Shown piece after piece: positions 43,978 to 52,673 of a stretch of 53,689 nt of DNA. The position numbers were made by a program, and so were the translations under genes. Source of the stretch: a bacterium endosymbiont of Escarpia laminata (GTDB lineage: Bacteria > Pseudomonadota > Gammaproteobacteria > Chromatiales > Chromatiaceae); assembly GCA_003660235.1 (NCBI GenBank), contig QGON01000046.1:1-53689 (forward strand), in the 5' to 3' direction. Positions within the stretch are counted from its first letter, which is position 1. Each line of letters opens with the position of its first letter. Below the pieces are notes generated by a model. That model worked only from the letters and a program-made list of their open reading frames with translations, made no database searches and had not been told where the DNA came from.

Positions 43978-46317
43978 CTAACGAAACAACTGCTGAAACC
44001 AGTCGATACTGTCATCGACAAAAGTCTCATCGCTTCTTTTTCTTTGTGCAGAGGCGCACGCCGACCGCCGCTTCGGTTCACTGCCACGGATGAACGGCAC
44101 CAGTCTCGCCTCCGCACACCCAGCGCCAAGCAGTCCCGATTGCGGGTCGACGGCAACCGGCACAACGCCTTGCGGCATCTTTTCGTCCAGGCGCGACACA
44201 CCGATGCGCCGCATCAGATCTCCCCATACACGCATAGCGCCGGTGGAGCCGGTGAGACCAGTACTCTTATTGTTGTCGCGACCTACCCAAACGACAGCCA
44301 CCCGCCGGCGGTCAAACCCGGCAAACCAGCTGTCCCGCAACTTATCGGTAGTCCCGGTCTTTCCGGCCAATCCCCCCACATTGGAGAGCTGATTCACAAG
44401 CCCCCGCCCGGTCCCCTCGAAAATCACCTGCTGCAGGGCTTTGCTCAGGAGAAAAACCGCCTTTTTGTCGGCAACCTGAGACACAGACAGGGAGTACCGG
44501 GAGAGCGGTCTGCCGCGCGCATCCGTCACTGCGCTGATCGCCCTCAGTCGGGCTAGCAAGCCTCCTGTCGCCAGCGCCTGATACATCTGAGCCATCTCCA
44601 GGGGAGAGAGGGAGACCGCACCCAGCAGCATGGATGGATAGATATTCAACGGCCGTTCGACACCCAGATCCCGCAGGGTTGCCGTCACCTTTTTCAGACC
44701 GATATCCATGCCCAGTCGCACGGTCGCCAGATTGTAGGAGTGAGCCAGCGCGTCCTGCAACAGGACCTTGCCGTGACTCTTACGATCATAGTTGCGGGGC
44801 GACCAGATTTTGCCGTCCGAGCCTTTAAGACGAATGGCACTATCCTGCAGAGAAGTGACCAGCGTATACCGCCCAGGCTCGGAGAGTGCCGTGAGAAAGA
44901 CCGCCGGTTTTATCAGCGAACCCACTGGCCGTATTGCATCCAGCGCACGGTTGAAACCGGCGTAGCGGGGATTGCGGTCACCCACCAGCGCGCTGACTTC
45001 ACCCGTCTCCACATCCGCCACCACCAGCGCACCCTGCAGGGTACCGGCCTTGATTCCAGGACGTTTCTCGATCTGTTTCAACTGACTGCTCAGCGCCTGC
45101 TCCGCCCGTTCCTGTACCCAGGGATCAAGGGTGGAGAATATGCGCAGCCCCTCACTGTTGAGGTCTGCCTCGTCATAGTCCCGCCGCAGTTGCCTTCGCA
45201 CCAGATCGATAAACGCAGGATAGCTACCGGCCCCCGCCCGGCCTTTCTGCAACCCCAAGGGCGCCTTTAATGCCGACGCTGCCTGGCCAGCGCTGATGAC
45301 GCCCTGCTCCTGCATCAGATTCAGTACCAGTGCACGGCGTTTCAACGTGCGCTCTGGATGACGTTTGGGATCGTAGGCCGACGGACCACGGACCAGCGCC
45401 ACCAGCAGTGCCACCCTTGGCAGATCCAGTTCAGCCAATGGACGGTTGAAGTAGAAGCGGCTTGCCAGTCCGAAACCGTGGATAGCACGGCCGCCATCCT
45501 GCCCCAGATAGATCTCGTTGGCGTAGGCTTCGAGGATCTCATCCTTACTGTAGTGAAACTCCAGAATCACCGCCATCAGCGCTTCATTCACTTTTCGCAG
45601 CAGGGAGCGCTCTCGGGTAAGGAAAAAATTTTTCACCAGTTGCTGGGTCAATGTGCTCCCCCCCTGCACGACCCCTCCGGCCTGGATATTGGCTATCAGC
45701 GCCCGGCCTATGGCCAGCAGGTCGAGACCGAAATGGGACTGAAAATGGCGGTCCTCCACGGCGAAAAGCGCCGACACCAGCAGTTCCGGCAACTCACTGC
45801 GCCGCAACAGCACCCGATCCTCACTGTGGGCCGGATGCAGGCTGCCGATCAACGCCGGTTCGAGCGGGTAACTGTCGAAATCTTTGCCGTTCGCCGCCTG
45901 TTTGAGGGTTTTGACATGCCCCTTCGCGATACGGACTTCCAGATAGTCGGAGCCCCGTTGACCTGTAGCGAAGTGGAACGGGCGGGTACGAATCAGGAAA
46001 CGCCCTTTATAGCTGGAGTAGCTGCCGGCATTGTCGGGGTGTCTGATCCGGCGATAACCCAATCCATCCAGGGTCTGACGCAGACGTTTTTCAGTGAGCG
46101 GCACACCGGGCCGGAGCAGCAGCGGTCGTCCATATACCTGCGCCGGCACGGCCCAGCGGTGTCCATCGAAACGAACCTGCACGATCCGGTCGAGATAGAG
46201 TACATAGAGTATGGTACTGAAGATCAGCGCTGCCAGACCCAGCCAGATCCAGCGCCTCCATGACGTTGCAGCGTGCCGGGCGCTCCGTCTGCCCCGCTTT
46301 TTCCTGCGTTTAGCCAT
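43978..46317 (-). CDS. mrcB: Penicillin-binding protein 1B
   Basis: This 779-residue bifunctional enzyme polymerises glycan strands and crosslinks peptides. A basic cytosolic N-terminus (MAKRRKKRGRRSARHAATS) precedes one membrane helix (WLGLAALIFSTILYVLYL) and a UB2H-like regulatory region. The transglycosylase domain has AVEDRHFQSHFGLD, GGSTLTQQLVKNFFL, KVNEALMAVILE and ANEIYLG. The transpeptidase domain has the nucleophile SLIKP (GSLIKPAVFL), SYN (HSYNLATVRLG) and KTGTT (GKTGTTDKLRDSWFAGF). ATG 46317 fits the basic start. It lies eight bases downstream of the YkuD-domain gene on the same strand, so they are probably cotranscribed. Confidence 0.96.
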   Translation of the reverse strand: MAKRRKKRGRRSARHAATSWRRWIWLGLAALIFSTILYVLYLDRIVQVRFDGHRWAVPAQVYGRPLLLRPGVPLTEKRLRQTLDGLGYRRIRHPDNAGSYSSYKGRFLIRTRPFHFATGQRGSDYLEVRIAKGHVKTLKQAANGKDFDSYPLEPALIGSLHPAHSEDRVLLRRSELPELLVSALFAVEDRHFQSHFGLDLLAIGRALIANIQAGGVVQGGSTLTQQLVKNFFLTRERSLLRKVNEALMAVILEFHYSKDEILEAYANEIYLGQDGGRAIHGFGLASRFYFNRPLAELDLPRVALLVALVRGPSAYDPKRHPERTLKRRALVLNLMQEQGVISAGQAASALKAPLGLQKGRAGAGSYPAFIDLVRRQLRRDYDEADLNSEGLRIFSTLDPWVQERAEQALSSQLKQIEKRPGIKAGTLQGALVVADVETGEVSALVGDRNPRYAGFNRALDAIRPVGSLIKPAVFLTALSEPGRYTLVTSLQDSAIRLKGSDGKIWSPRNYDRKSHGKVLLQDALAHSYNLATVRLGMDIGLKKVTATLRDLGVERPLNIYPSMLLGAVSLSPLEMAQMYQALATGGLLARLRAISAVTDARGRPLSRYSLSVSQVADKKAVFLLSKALQQVIFEGTGRGLVNQLSNVGGLAGKTGTTDKLRDSWFAGFDRRRVAVVWVGRDNNKSTGLTGSTGAMRVWGDLMRRIGVSRLDEKMPQGVVPVAVDPQSGLLGAGCAEARLVPFIRGSEPKRRSACASAQRKRSDETFVDDSIDWFQQLFR

Positions 46318-46325
46318 ATAGAGAG

Positions 46326-47054
46326 TCAGTGCGCCGCTGCCAGACGATCGCACTCGCTGTTACAGGGGATCACCTTGGCAGCCAAAGGAAACTGCTGCAA
46401 ACGTGCGGCCAGATAGCGATAGAGTTCCCCGACCCAAGGCGCGCTATCCTGTTTGGCTAGGGCAGAGTGCTGCCGGAAATCCCGTGGGGCGATCAGCACA
46501 CCGGCCTGCTCCACACCGATGCGTGCCACCAGTACAAAAAGCTCCTCGATCGCCCGGTTTCCCATTGCCAGACAACCGGCAGACCAGGTACTACCATGAA
46601 TAAAGATATTCGACCCTGGCTGCATCCGCCCCTCTACCGAGGCGTTGGCCCAGTCGAAGGTATTGGGATAGTCGAGTTTCATCGAAAGGTGGAAGGCGCT
46701 ATTGGGGTTGAGGGCCTCGATGCGGTAGAAACCTTCGGGTACCTGCCGGTCTCCTTCCCGCAGTTTGGGTCCGCTCACTCCGCTGGCGGCCAGCACGGGG
46801 TAATCGTGGATATGCTTCCACTGAGTGCCGCTGAAGACCCACAACTCCACGATGCGGCGATCCTTCAATGTTATCAACTGGATCCGCTGCGGCGGGTATT
46901 CGACTCCTGCGTGATGAAAACGTCTCTCCAGTACCGCTTCGGCGGCAGGAGCATAACGCTCAAGCGCGCGATTAAGATCGGGATCGACAATTGCCGGAAC
47001 CTCTGCCAGAACCAGGCTGTTCCACAGCAGCAGCAACAGAAGCGGCAGTCTCAC
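46326..47054 (-). CDS. YkuD-domain murein L,D-transpeptidase/DpaA-like protein
   Basis: This 242-residue periplasmic protein has a short signal peptide (MRLPLLLLLLWNSLVLAE). Its catalytic block FIHGSTWSAGCLAMGNRAIE has the His and Cys of the YkuD fold. The spacing and the GVSGPKLREGDRQVPEGFYR and MKLDYPNTFDWANASVEGRM segments resemble E. coli YafK (DpaA), which cleaves the Lpp-peptidoglycan link, more than the crosslinking Ldt enzymes. Its start overlaps the GATase stop (ATGA at 47051-47054) and its end is eight bases before mrcB, linking it to cell-wall synthesis. Whether it cuts or joins is not shown. Confidence 0.88.
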   Translation of the reverse strand: MRLPLLLLLLWNSLVLAEVPAIVDPDLNRALERYAPAAEAVLERRFHHAGVEYPPQRIQLITLKDRRIVELWVFSGTQWKHIHDYPVLAASGVSGPKLREGDRQVPEGFYRIEALNPNSAFHLSMKLDYPNTFDWANASVEGRMQPGSNIFIHGSTWSAGCLAMGNRAIEELFVLVARIGVEQAGVLIAPRDFRQHSALAKQDSAPWVGELYRYLAARLQQFPLAAKVIPCNSECDRLAAAH

Positions 47055-47641
47055 TTGCGTCGAACCCGTTCCAGCCAGTTACCGTAGATCACATCAGAAA
47101 CCTGATGCAGCTGTTTTATCTTTGCCGACAGATCATCGGTTATGGTCCTGGAGGATTGTGCACAGCGGGAGGTCAACATCAGATCGCTGCCGTACTTGGA
47201 CAGCCATGCCTCCACCATCTCCTCTGTCATCTCCAGATGGAACTGCATACCGATATGGTCGCCGAAAATATAGGCCTGATTTCGGAAGCACTGGCTCTTG
47301 AGTAACGGCTCACTGCCGGGGGGCATAGAGAAGGTGTCGGCGTGCCAGTGAAAGGTATCGAAGGTGGTTGGAAGTCCATCGAGCCAACCGGAGTGCGCTT
47401 CACCATTAATGCGCTGCAGCGGATACCAGCCGATCTCCATCCCATCACCCTTGGTGACCTCACCGCCCAGCGCCTTGCTCATCAACTGTCCGCCAAAACA
47501 GATTCCCATCATCGGCACCCCAGCCTGGTGTGCCCTGCGGATCAGTTCCCAGGGAACCTGATGACGGTCGAGGAACTCCCCAAGGTAACCGGGGGCTTCA
47601 CAGGCAACATGACGAAAGATGCGGATCGGTTTCACGTTCAC
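47051..47641 (-). CDS. Class I glutamine amidotransferase-like protein, internally deleted
   Basis: This 196-residue GATase-like protein starts MNVKPIRIFRHVACEAPGYL and keeps the nucleophile GICFGGQLMSKALGGEV and the late His-x-Glu pair (MQFHLEMTEEMVEAWL). Between HQVPWELI and RRAHQAGVP, families I know have about 40 further residues, including an (L)VFMGGPMSV strand that helps form the oxyanion hole. Here the reading frame passes straight through, so the deletion is in frame. The short E-L-I repeat at both sides of the missing part suggests recombination between small repeats. The protein may be inactive. It is the first gene of a minus-strand operon with the YkuD gene and mrcB. Confidence 0.8.
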   Translation of the reverse strand: MNVKPIRIFRHVACEAPGYLGEFLDRHQVPWELIRRAHQAGVPMMGICFGGQLMSKALGGEVTKGDGMEIGWYPLQRINGEAHSGWLDGLPTTFDTFHWHADTFSMPPGSEPLLKSQCFRNQAYIFGDHIGMQFHLEMTEEMVEAWLSKYGSDLMLTSRCAQSSRTITDDLSAKIKQLHQVSDVIYGNWLERVRRK

Positions 47642-47860
47642 TCAGACAGCGGGGTTTAGAACCTTCATTTTAACCGCGGATACGAGGATTAGAAACCATC
47701 TGAACAGTCCGCTTTACGATTAATCCATCATAGGTTGAAAATCAGGATCGATAACCTTGCAGAGTCGATATTCTTGAACTACGGATTATCTGTTGAGTCG
47801 TTTATTTCTTTCAGCACTCACCGCCCAACGGATAAAACATCACTATACAAGGGGATTGCC

Positions 47861-49684
47861 ATGTCTGCAGAGATTCTCGAAACACCTGACGGCTACCAAC
47901 TCAATGCCGATAACGACACCCCGGACTCCCGGGATCACTTCTACCAACCATCGTTGATACAACTCAAACCGGTAGTGGAACCCGACTACGTCAGTCTGAA
48001 GATTCTGGATCAGGGCAAAGAGGGCGCCTGCACCGGCTTCGGTCTGGCGGCAGTCATCAACATGCTGAACCAGAAACGGGACAGCGATATCAGGGTCAGC
48101 GCCCGCATGCTTTACAACATGGCGAAAAAGTTCGACCGCTGGCCAGGTGAAGCATACTCCGGATCCAGTTGCCGGGGTGCTATTCAGGGCTGGAAGAGTA
48201 TGGGTGTCTGCAGTGATGAACTCTGGCCCTATCGAAGTGAAGACCGCTCCTACCTGACCATCGAGCGTGCCAAAAACGCACGCAACAATACCGTTGGCGC
48301 CTACTACCGTCTGAAACACAACATTGCTGATTTCCACGCCGCCCTGAACGAAACCGGGGTGATCTACGTCTCCGCCAACGTCCACTCCGGCTGGTGGCCA
48401 CGCAACGTCCGCGGCGGCCACATACATTTCCGGGACCAGTCCCAGGGCGGACATGCCTTTGCCGTCGTCGGCTACAACGAAGCGGGTTTTCTGGTGCAGA
48501 ACTCCTGGGGCCGGAATTGGGGCGATAACGGCACCGCCTTCTGGAGTTATGAGGACTGGCAGGCCAATATCAAAGACGCGTGGGTGGTCCGGCTCGCCCT
48601 GCCCACGCCAAACATCTTTCCTGGGGTGGCGCAGGCCAATGGCAATGAGACCGGCGAGAACTTCTCCCTCTTCAAAAAACGTCCAACCCGAGGGGAGATC
48701 GCCGGCCATTTCGTGCATATCGACGATGGCGATCTGCACGACCAGGGGCGCTACTGGAGCAAACGGGCAGACCTGCGCCAAACCGCTGATCTGGTCGCAG
48801 ACAGCGAGGGTTACGACCACCTGCTCTTCTACGCCCACGGTGGCTTGAACAGCATCTACGACTCGGCGCGGCGTATCAAGGCGATGAAACAGGTCTTCAA
48901 GGACAATCGCATCTACCCCTTCCACTTCATGTACGACACCGGACTGCTGGAGGAGCTCAAAGACATCCTGTTGCGGCGCCACAGGGAGGGGGGCGAGAAG
49001 GTTGCAGGTTTTACCGACTATACCGACAAATTGCTTGAGAAGTCGACCCGCCCCCTCGGCCGCGCCCTCTGGCGGGAGATGAAGCTCGGCGCCAAACGTC
49101 CCTTCAGCAGCAATGCCCGTGGCGGCATGCAGACCCTTAACGTCTTTCTCGATGCTCTGGCAGAAAGCGACAAGCCCAAGAAGATCCATCTGGTGGGCCA
49201 CAGCACCGGCGCCATCCTGCTGGCCTGGCTGATCAAGGCACTGCCGAAGGCCAGCGGGACCACAACCATCGCCAGCTGCAGCCTGATGGCCCCCGCCGCC
49301 ACCGTCGATCTGTTCAGGAAAAACTTTTCGCCCGAGATCGGCAAAAGGATCGAACAGTTGCGTATCTACAGTCTCTCCAAAGAGTTGGAACTGGATGACC
49401 ATGTCGCCTATGTCTATCGCAAGTCACTGCTCTACTACGTCTCACTAGCCTGTGAAGAGGAACTGGGAGAACAGATTGTCGGCATGGTGAAATATAATGA
49501 CCAACTCCCTAAAAACAAGAACCTCGATATCATCAGCAAAGGAGAAGACGGGAGCGAAAAACGCAGCAACAGCGAAGGCCACGGCGGTTTCGACAACGAC
49601 CCCGCCACCATGAACGACATTCTGAAAACCATCCTCGGGAAAAAACCGAAACGTGAGTTCAAAGAGAATGACCTGGATTATTGA
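47861..49684 (+). CDS. Papain-type peptidase fused to alpha/beta hydrolase
   Basis: This 607-residue two-domain protein has no signal peptide. The N-terminal domain (about 40-250) is a C1 peptidase: QGKEGACTGFG gives the oxyanion Gln51 and Cys57, GGHAFAVVGYNEAGF the His198, and QNSWGRNWGDNG the Asn214. There is no typical propeptide before it. A linker of about 60 residues follows. The C-terminal domain (about 310-540) has a lipase/alpha-beta-hydrolase pattern: LLFYAHGGLN (oxyanion HG) and HLVGHSTGAILLAW with the nucleophile Ser448. A charged tail follows. ATG 47861 (after ACAAGGGGATTGCC) is chosen; an ATG at 47735 would add 42 low-information residues. Function is unknown; it is a single-gene unit beside REP DNA. 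Confidence 0.9.
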   Translation: MSAEILETPDGYQLNADNDTPDSRDHFYQPSLIQLKPVVEPDYVSLKILDQGKEGACTGFGLAAVINMLNQKRDSDIRVSARMLYNMAKKFDRWPGEAYSGSSCRGAIQGWKSMGVCSDELWPYRSEDRSYLTIERAKNARNNTVGAYYRLKHNIADFHAALNETGVIYVSANVHSGWWPRNVRGGHIHFRDQSQGGHAFAVVGYNEAGFLVQNSWGRNWGDNGTAFWSYEDWQANIKDAWVVRLALPTPNIFPGVAQANGNETGENFSLFKKRPTRGEIAGHFVHIDDGDLHDQGRYWSKRADLRQTADLVADSEGYDHLLFYAHGGLNSIYDSARRIKAMKQVFKDNRIYPFHFMYDTGLLEELKDILLRRHREGGEKVAGFTDYTDKLLEKSTRPLGRALWREMKLGAKRPFSSNARGGMQTLNVFLDALAESDKPKKIHLVGHSTGAILLAWLIKALPKASGTTTIASCSLMAPAATVDLFRKNFSPEIGKRIEQLRIYSLSKELELDDHVAYVYRKSLLYYVSLACEEELGEQIVGMVKYNDQLPKNKNLDIISKGEDGSEKRSNSEGHGGFDNDPATMNDILKTILGKKPKREFKENDLDY

Positions 49685-49704
49685 CCACCAGAAATAGACA
49701 GGAC

Positions 49705-49793
49705 GCAGGCCCGATCAAGCGCAGCGGATCGGGCGTTCTCATACTTGACTGAACGTTTGGATTGCCGGTTCCGCTGCGCTTGAACCGGCCTAC
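49705..49793. repeat. Two-hairpin REP pair, copy 3, 89 bp
   Basis: This copy has GCAGG at the left end, then CCCGATC, loop AAGCGCAGCG, GATCGGG; spacer; CCGGTTC, loop CGCTGCGCTT, GAACCGG, CCTAC. It lies 20 bases after the peptidase-hydrolase gene and 40 bases before the sortase stop, between convergent genes. The first base change (GTAG to GCAG) is the only deviation in the end motif. Confidence 0.9.
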
Positions 49794-49833
49794 TTTTTGA
49801 ATAAAGTCGATTTCCACAATCATTTGGGTCAGA

Positions 49834-50397
49834 TCACATCACCACTTCTTCGGCAGTGACCACATACCTCAAAGGACCTCCCGGTACCAGGGCGTCGAAA
49901 GGGTAGCAAGTGATGAGCAGCAGTTGGTTGTGCATATCGGGTTGCAGTAGTCCGGTCTCGTTTTCATGGTGTACGCTCTGCTGCAAAACGGCGTAGTGAA
50001 CCAGCCGCCTATCAGGGCGTTCTATCACCAGCCGGTCGCCCTGTTTTAGCTGTTGCAGGAAGCGAAAGTGGGTGTCCCGGTGGCCGCTGATGATGCTTTT
50101 ACCTGCGCTGCCGGGACGAGCGCTGTTTTCGATCCAACCCGGCCCGAAGGCGAGAGTGCGGCCACTGGCTCCGGCCAGAATGTAGCGCTCTATCTCCAAC
50201 CCAGGCACCGAAAGCCTCGCCACCGGCCAGGTGTCGGCCCAGTCCCAGGGCGGCACATGATCGGTTTCCGATCGGGTTGATTCCCACGCACCGGCGACCA
50301 GGACTTCCGATAGCCAGGCCTTGGCATGAATCCATCCCCCGGCAGCCAGTTGCCAAACGGCCGTCAACAGGAGGGTTATTACGAGCAGCCGTTTCAT
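49834..50397 (-). CDS. Class GN sortase
   Basis: This 187-residue membrane-anchored transpeptidase of the proteobacterial sortase class joins the sorted protein to an unknown cell-surface acceptor. An N-terminal helix (KRLLVITLLLTAVWQLAAGG) is followed by the sortase domain. The catalytic residues are His in ISGHRDTHFRF, Cys in LLLITCYPFD and Arg in GGPLRYVV. ATG 50397 overlaps the stop of the upstream target gene (ATGA), so the two are coupled. An upstream in-frame start at 50517 would overlap the target gene for 120 bases and is not favoured. It is dedicated to the neighbouring VIT/VWA protein. Confidence 0.93.
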   Translation of the reverse strand: MKRLLVITLLLTAVWQLAAGGWIHAKAWLSEVLVAGAWESTRSETDHVPPWDWADTWPVARLSVPGLEIERYILAGASGRTLAFGPGWIENSARPGSAGKSIISGHRDTHFRFLQQLKQGDRLVIERPDRRLVHYAVLQQSVHHENETGLLQPDMHNQLLLITCYPFDALVPGGPLRYVVTAEEVVM

Positions 50398-52535
50398 GTT
50401 CTGCGTCTCCATGTCAGAACGAGTACGCTCAGCAGTAAGAAAAGGCCGATCAACAGATGCAGTGAAGCAGAAGTAGCGGTTTGAGGCATACGCCCGAACA
50501 CCTTGTTCGCCGTCCAACCGTGAGGCAGGTTGGTCGGCATCGGTTTTGTTTTCAGCATCTCTTCGAGCTGGCGGGTGGGCGTTTTGTCCACTGCGACCAG
50601 ACTGGTGTATCGGCTGACCAGACGATGTTTCAGTGCCACTTCGAGGACTGCTTTACGCACATCAGGTTCCGACCTGCCGCGATTGCGCTGGGCCATCAGT
50701 TCAGCGATATTCGCCCTCGCCCAGAGCAGATGCACACCGGTTTGATCACCACCACCCCGTAGATGGATACGCCGCTGCCAAGACTCCCCTGCCCTGTCAC
50801 CCTTGATGTTCAACAAACCCTGTAGTTGGCCTGCCTTTAGCGCCAGCAGGATCGGCTCTCCCGCATAGAGATCAGGTAGTGGATTCGGATAGTCCTCCAC
50901 CTCGGCACCATCAGGCCACTGCAACTGGATATTGGTCAGCAAAGGCTGTTCCAGTTTTAGAAAGAGTGCCGCCAATCGTGACTCGAGCTCTGCCAGATCC
51001 CCCACATAGGTGAAGCTGCCACGGCCAAACTCCGCCGCCCTGGACATGAAGAAGCTGTTGGGTGCAGAACCAATGCCGATGGTGAAAAGGCGGCTCGCCC
51101 CCAGGCGCCGGTGGATCACCCTGAACAGTTCATCCTCGTTGCCCACGCTGCCGTCGGTGAGAAAGATCACCTGGCGCAGCCGCTCGTGATGTTCACGACT
51201 ATCAAGGGCCAACTCCAGCGCAGGCAGCATCTCGGTGCCGCCATCCGCCTCCAGCGACGAAACGTAATCCAACGCCTGCCGAAGATTGCGCGGTGTCGCA
51301 TCCACCGCATGCTGATGGAGGGCGCGGGTGTAACTGCTGAACTGGATGATGTTGAAGCGGTCTTCCGGCCGCAGACGCCGCAGGGCAATTTTGAGCGCGG
51401 CTTTGGCCTGGGCGATGGATGTCCCATGCATGGAGCCGGAGGTGTCGACCACAAAGATGACTTCCCTTGGTTGAGTTGGCATCGCAGCATCTCCCTGGGG
51501 CGGCATCACCATCAACAACCCATAGACCTCGTTGTCCCACAACTCTGTGAAGAGAGCGGCATGAGGGGCAACTCCGACCTTCGGCACCCAGGTCAACTCG
51601 AAATCCCGATCCGCCGGAACCTGTTTCGACTTCAGGTCGATTTGATATCGCCCTCTGTCGTCCTGAGTATGGATGATTGGGTGGTAGCGGCTCTCCAGAG
51701 ATGCCAGCGGTAAACCCGCATCCAGTTGTATTGCGATGGTTACCGGATTGATGGAGCCTTGGGCCGGATCGGCCACACTGGGCGTGATCCGGCTGGCATC
51801 AGGCACCTGATCGGTATCTGCAGCCCAACCCGTGCCGCTGAAGCCACTGCTCTCCTCCGGCACTATCGGGATGCCGGGGATATAACGTGCTGCGATGACC
51901 AGTGGGAAACGGATCTGAAAACGCCCCTGCTCATAACCCAGGCTCTGCTGGTATTCGATCTCGATGACAATCGACTCCCCCGGCCCGATATTTGCCACCG
52001 ATATGGTGAACATATTGGGCCGTTGCTGACTCAGCAGACTTGCCTTGCGTCCTTCTGACTTGGCCTTTTCGTAGGTCGCCCTGGCCTGTTGCTTCTCCTG
52101 GATCTCGCCCTCGATGACCCGCTCGCCGATGCGCATCCACAGCCGGTCTACCGCCGCATCCTCCGGCAGGGGAAATTGATAGATCCCCTCGACCCAATCC
52201 TGACTGGGATTACTGAAGTGCTGCGCCACCCTTACCCGTGCCAGCATACCGTTGATCTGCATCTCCACATCGGTGCTCAGGTTGGGAGCATCATCGATAC
52301 GCCGGCCATCCAGTGAGTAGAGATTGAGGGTACCGCGAGTCACCTCATCGGCTGCCGCCAGCGCGCTGCCGCTGGTACTGAGGACCAGCAGGATGAAGAA
52401 CACCGATCCCGCCAGACCTGCGCCGATAGCAGCAATCAGTGTCAGCAGCATATCCTTGATGAATTGCCGGTTTCTGAGATCGATCCTGACCGGCCCGTCA
52501 ACGAGATCACCCGCCTGCATGAGTGAGTGGCTCAT
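50394..52535 (-). CDS. Marine proteobacterial sortase target protein (VIT/VWA)
   Basis: This 713-residue surface protein has a long N-terminus with a helix (AGLAGSVFFILLVLS), then a VIT domain (about 65-200; VEGIYQFPLPEDAAVDRLWM, EGEIQEKQQARATYEKAK). A VWA domain follows at about 355-530 with the MIDAS motif DTSGSMHGTS. The C-terminus is a sorting signal: PQTAT (residues 684-688), a hydrophobic helix and RRRT. The architecture matches inter-alpha-trypsin-inhibitor-like proteins. It is the substrate of the class GN sortase that follows it (four-base overlap). Its ligand and the acceptor are unknown. Confidence 0.92.
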   Translation of the reverse strand: MSHSLMQAGDLVDGPVRIDLRNRQFIKDMLLTLIAAIGAGLAGSVFFILLVLSTSGSALAAADEVTRGTLNLYSLDGRRIDDAPNLSTDVEMQINGMLARVRVAQHFSNPSQDWVEGIYQFPLPEDAAVDRLWMRIGERVIEGEIQEKQQARATYEKAKSEGRKASLLSQQRPNMFTISVANIGPGESIVIEIEYQQSLGYEQGRFQIRFPLVIAARYIPGIPIVPEESSGFSGTGWAADTDQVPDASRITPSVADPAQGSINPVTIAIQLDAGLPLASLESRYHPIIHTQDDRGRYQIDLKSKQVPADRDFELTWVPKVGVAPHAALFTELWDNEVYGLLMVMPPQGDAAMPTQPREVIFVVDTSGSMHGTSIAQAKAALKIALRRLRPEDRFNIIQFSSYTRALHQHAVDATPRNLRQALDYVSSLEADGGTEMLPALELALDSREHHERLRQVIFLTDGSVGNEDELFRVIHRRLGASRLFTIGIGSAPNSFFMSRAAEFGRGSFTYVGDLAELESRLAALFLKLEQPLLTNIQLQWPDGAEVEDYPNPLPDLYAGEPILLALKAGQLQGLLNIKGDRAGESWQRRIHLRGGGDQTGVHLLWARANIAELMAQRNRGRSEPDVRKAVLEVALKHRLVSRYTSLVAVDKTPTRQLEEMLKTKPMPTNLPHGWTANKVFGRMPQTATSASLHLLIGLFLLLSVLVLTWRRRT

Positions 52536-52673
52536 CTTTGCGCCCTCCCCGCTGCTGCTTGTTTCCTTTTATCGCCCGGATTTCCTCCTCTGATAACCAC
52601 CTGGCCGACTGGGTTGAGATCCGTTCCGGCGATCCGTAAAGAAATGCCTCACTCAACGGCTGCGGACAGCGCT

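Noticed and set aside
45358-46263. 301-codon plus frame
   Set aside because: Antisense to mrcB, whose motifs are all intact.
47843-49402. 519-codon minus frame
   Set aside because: Antisense to the peptidase-hydrolase gene, which has complete catalytic motifs; the minus frame has none.
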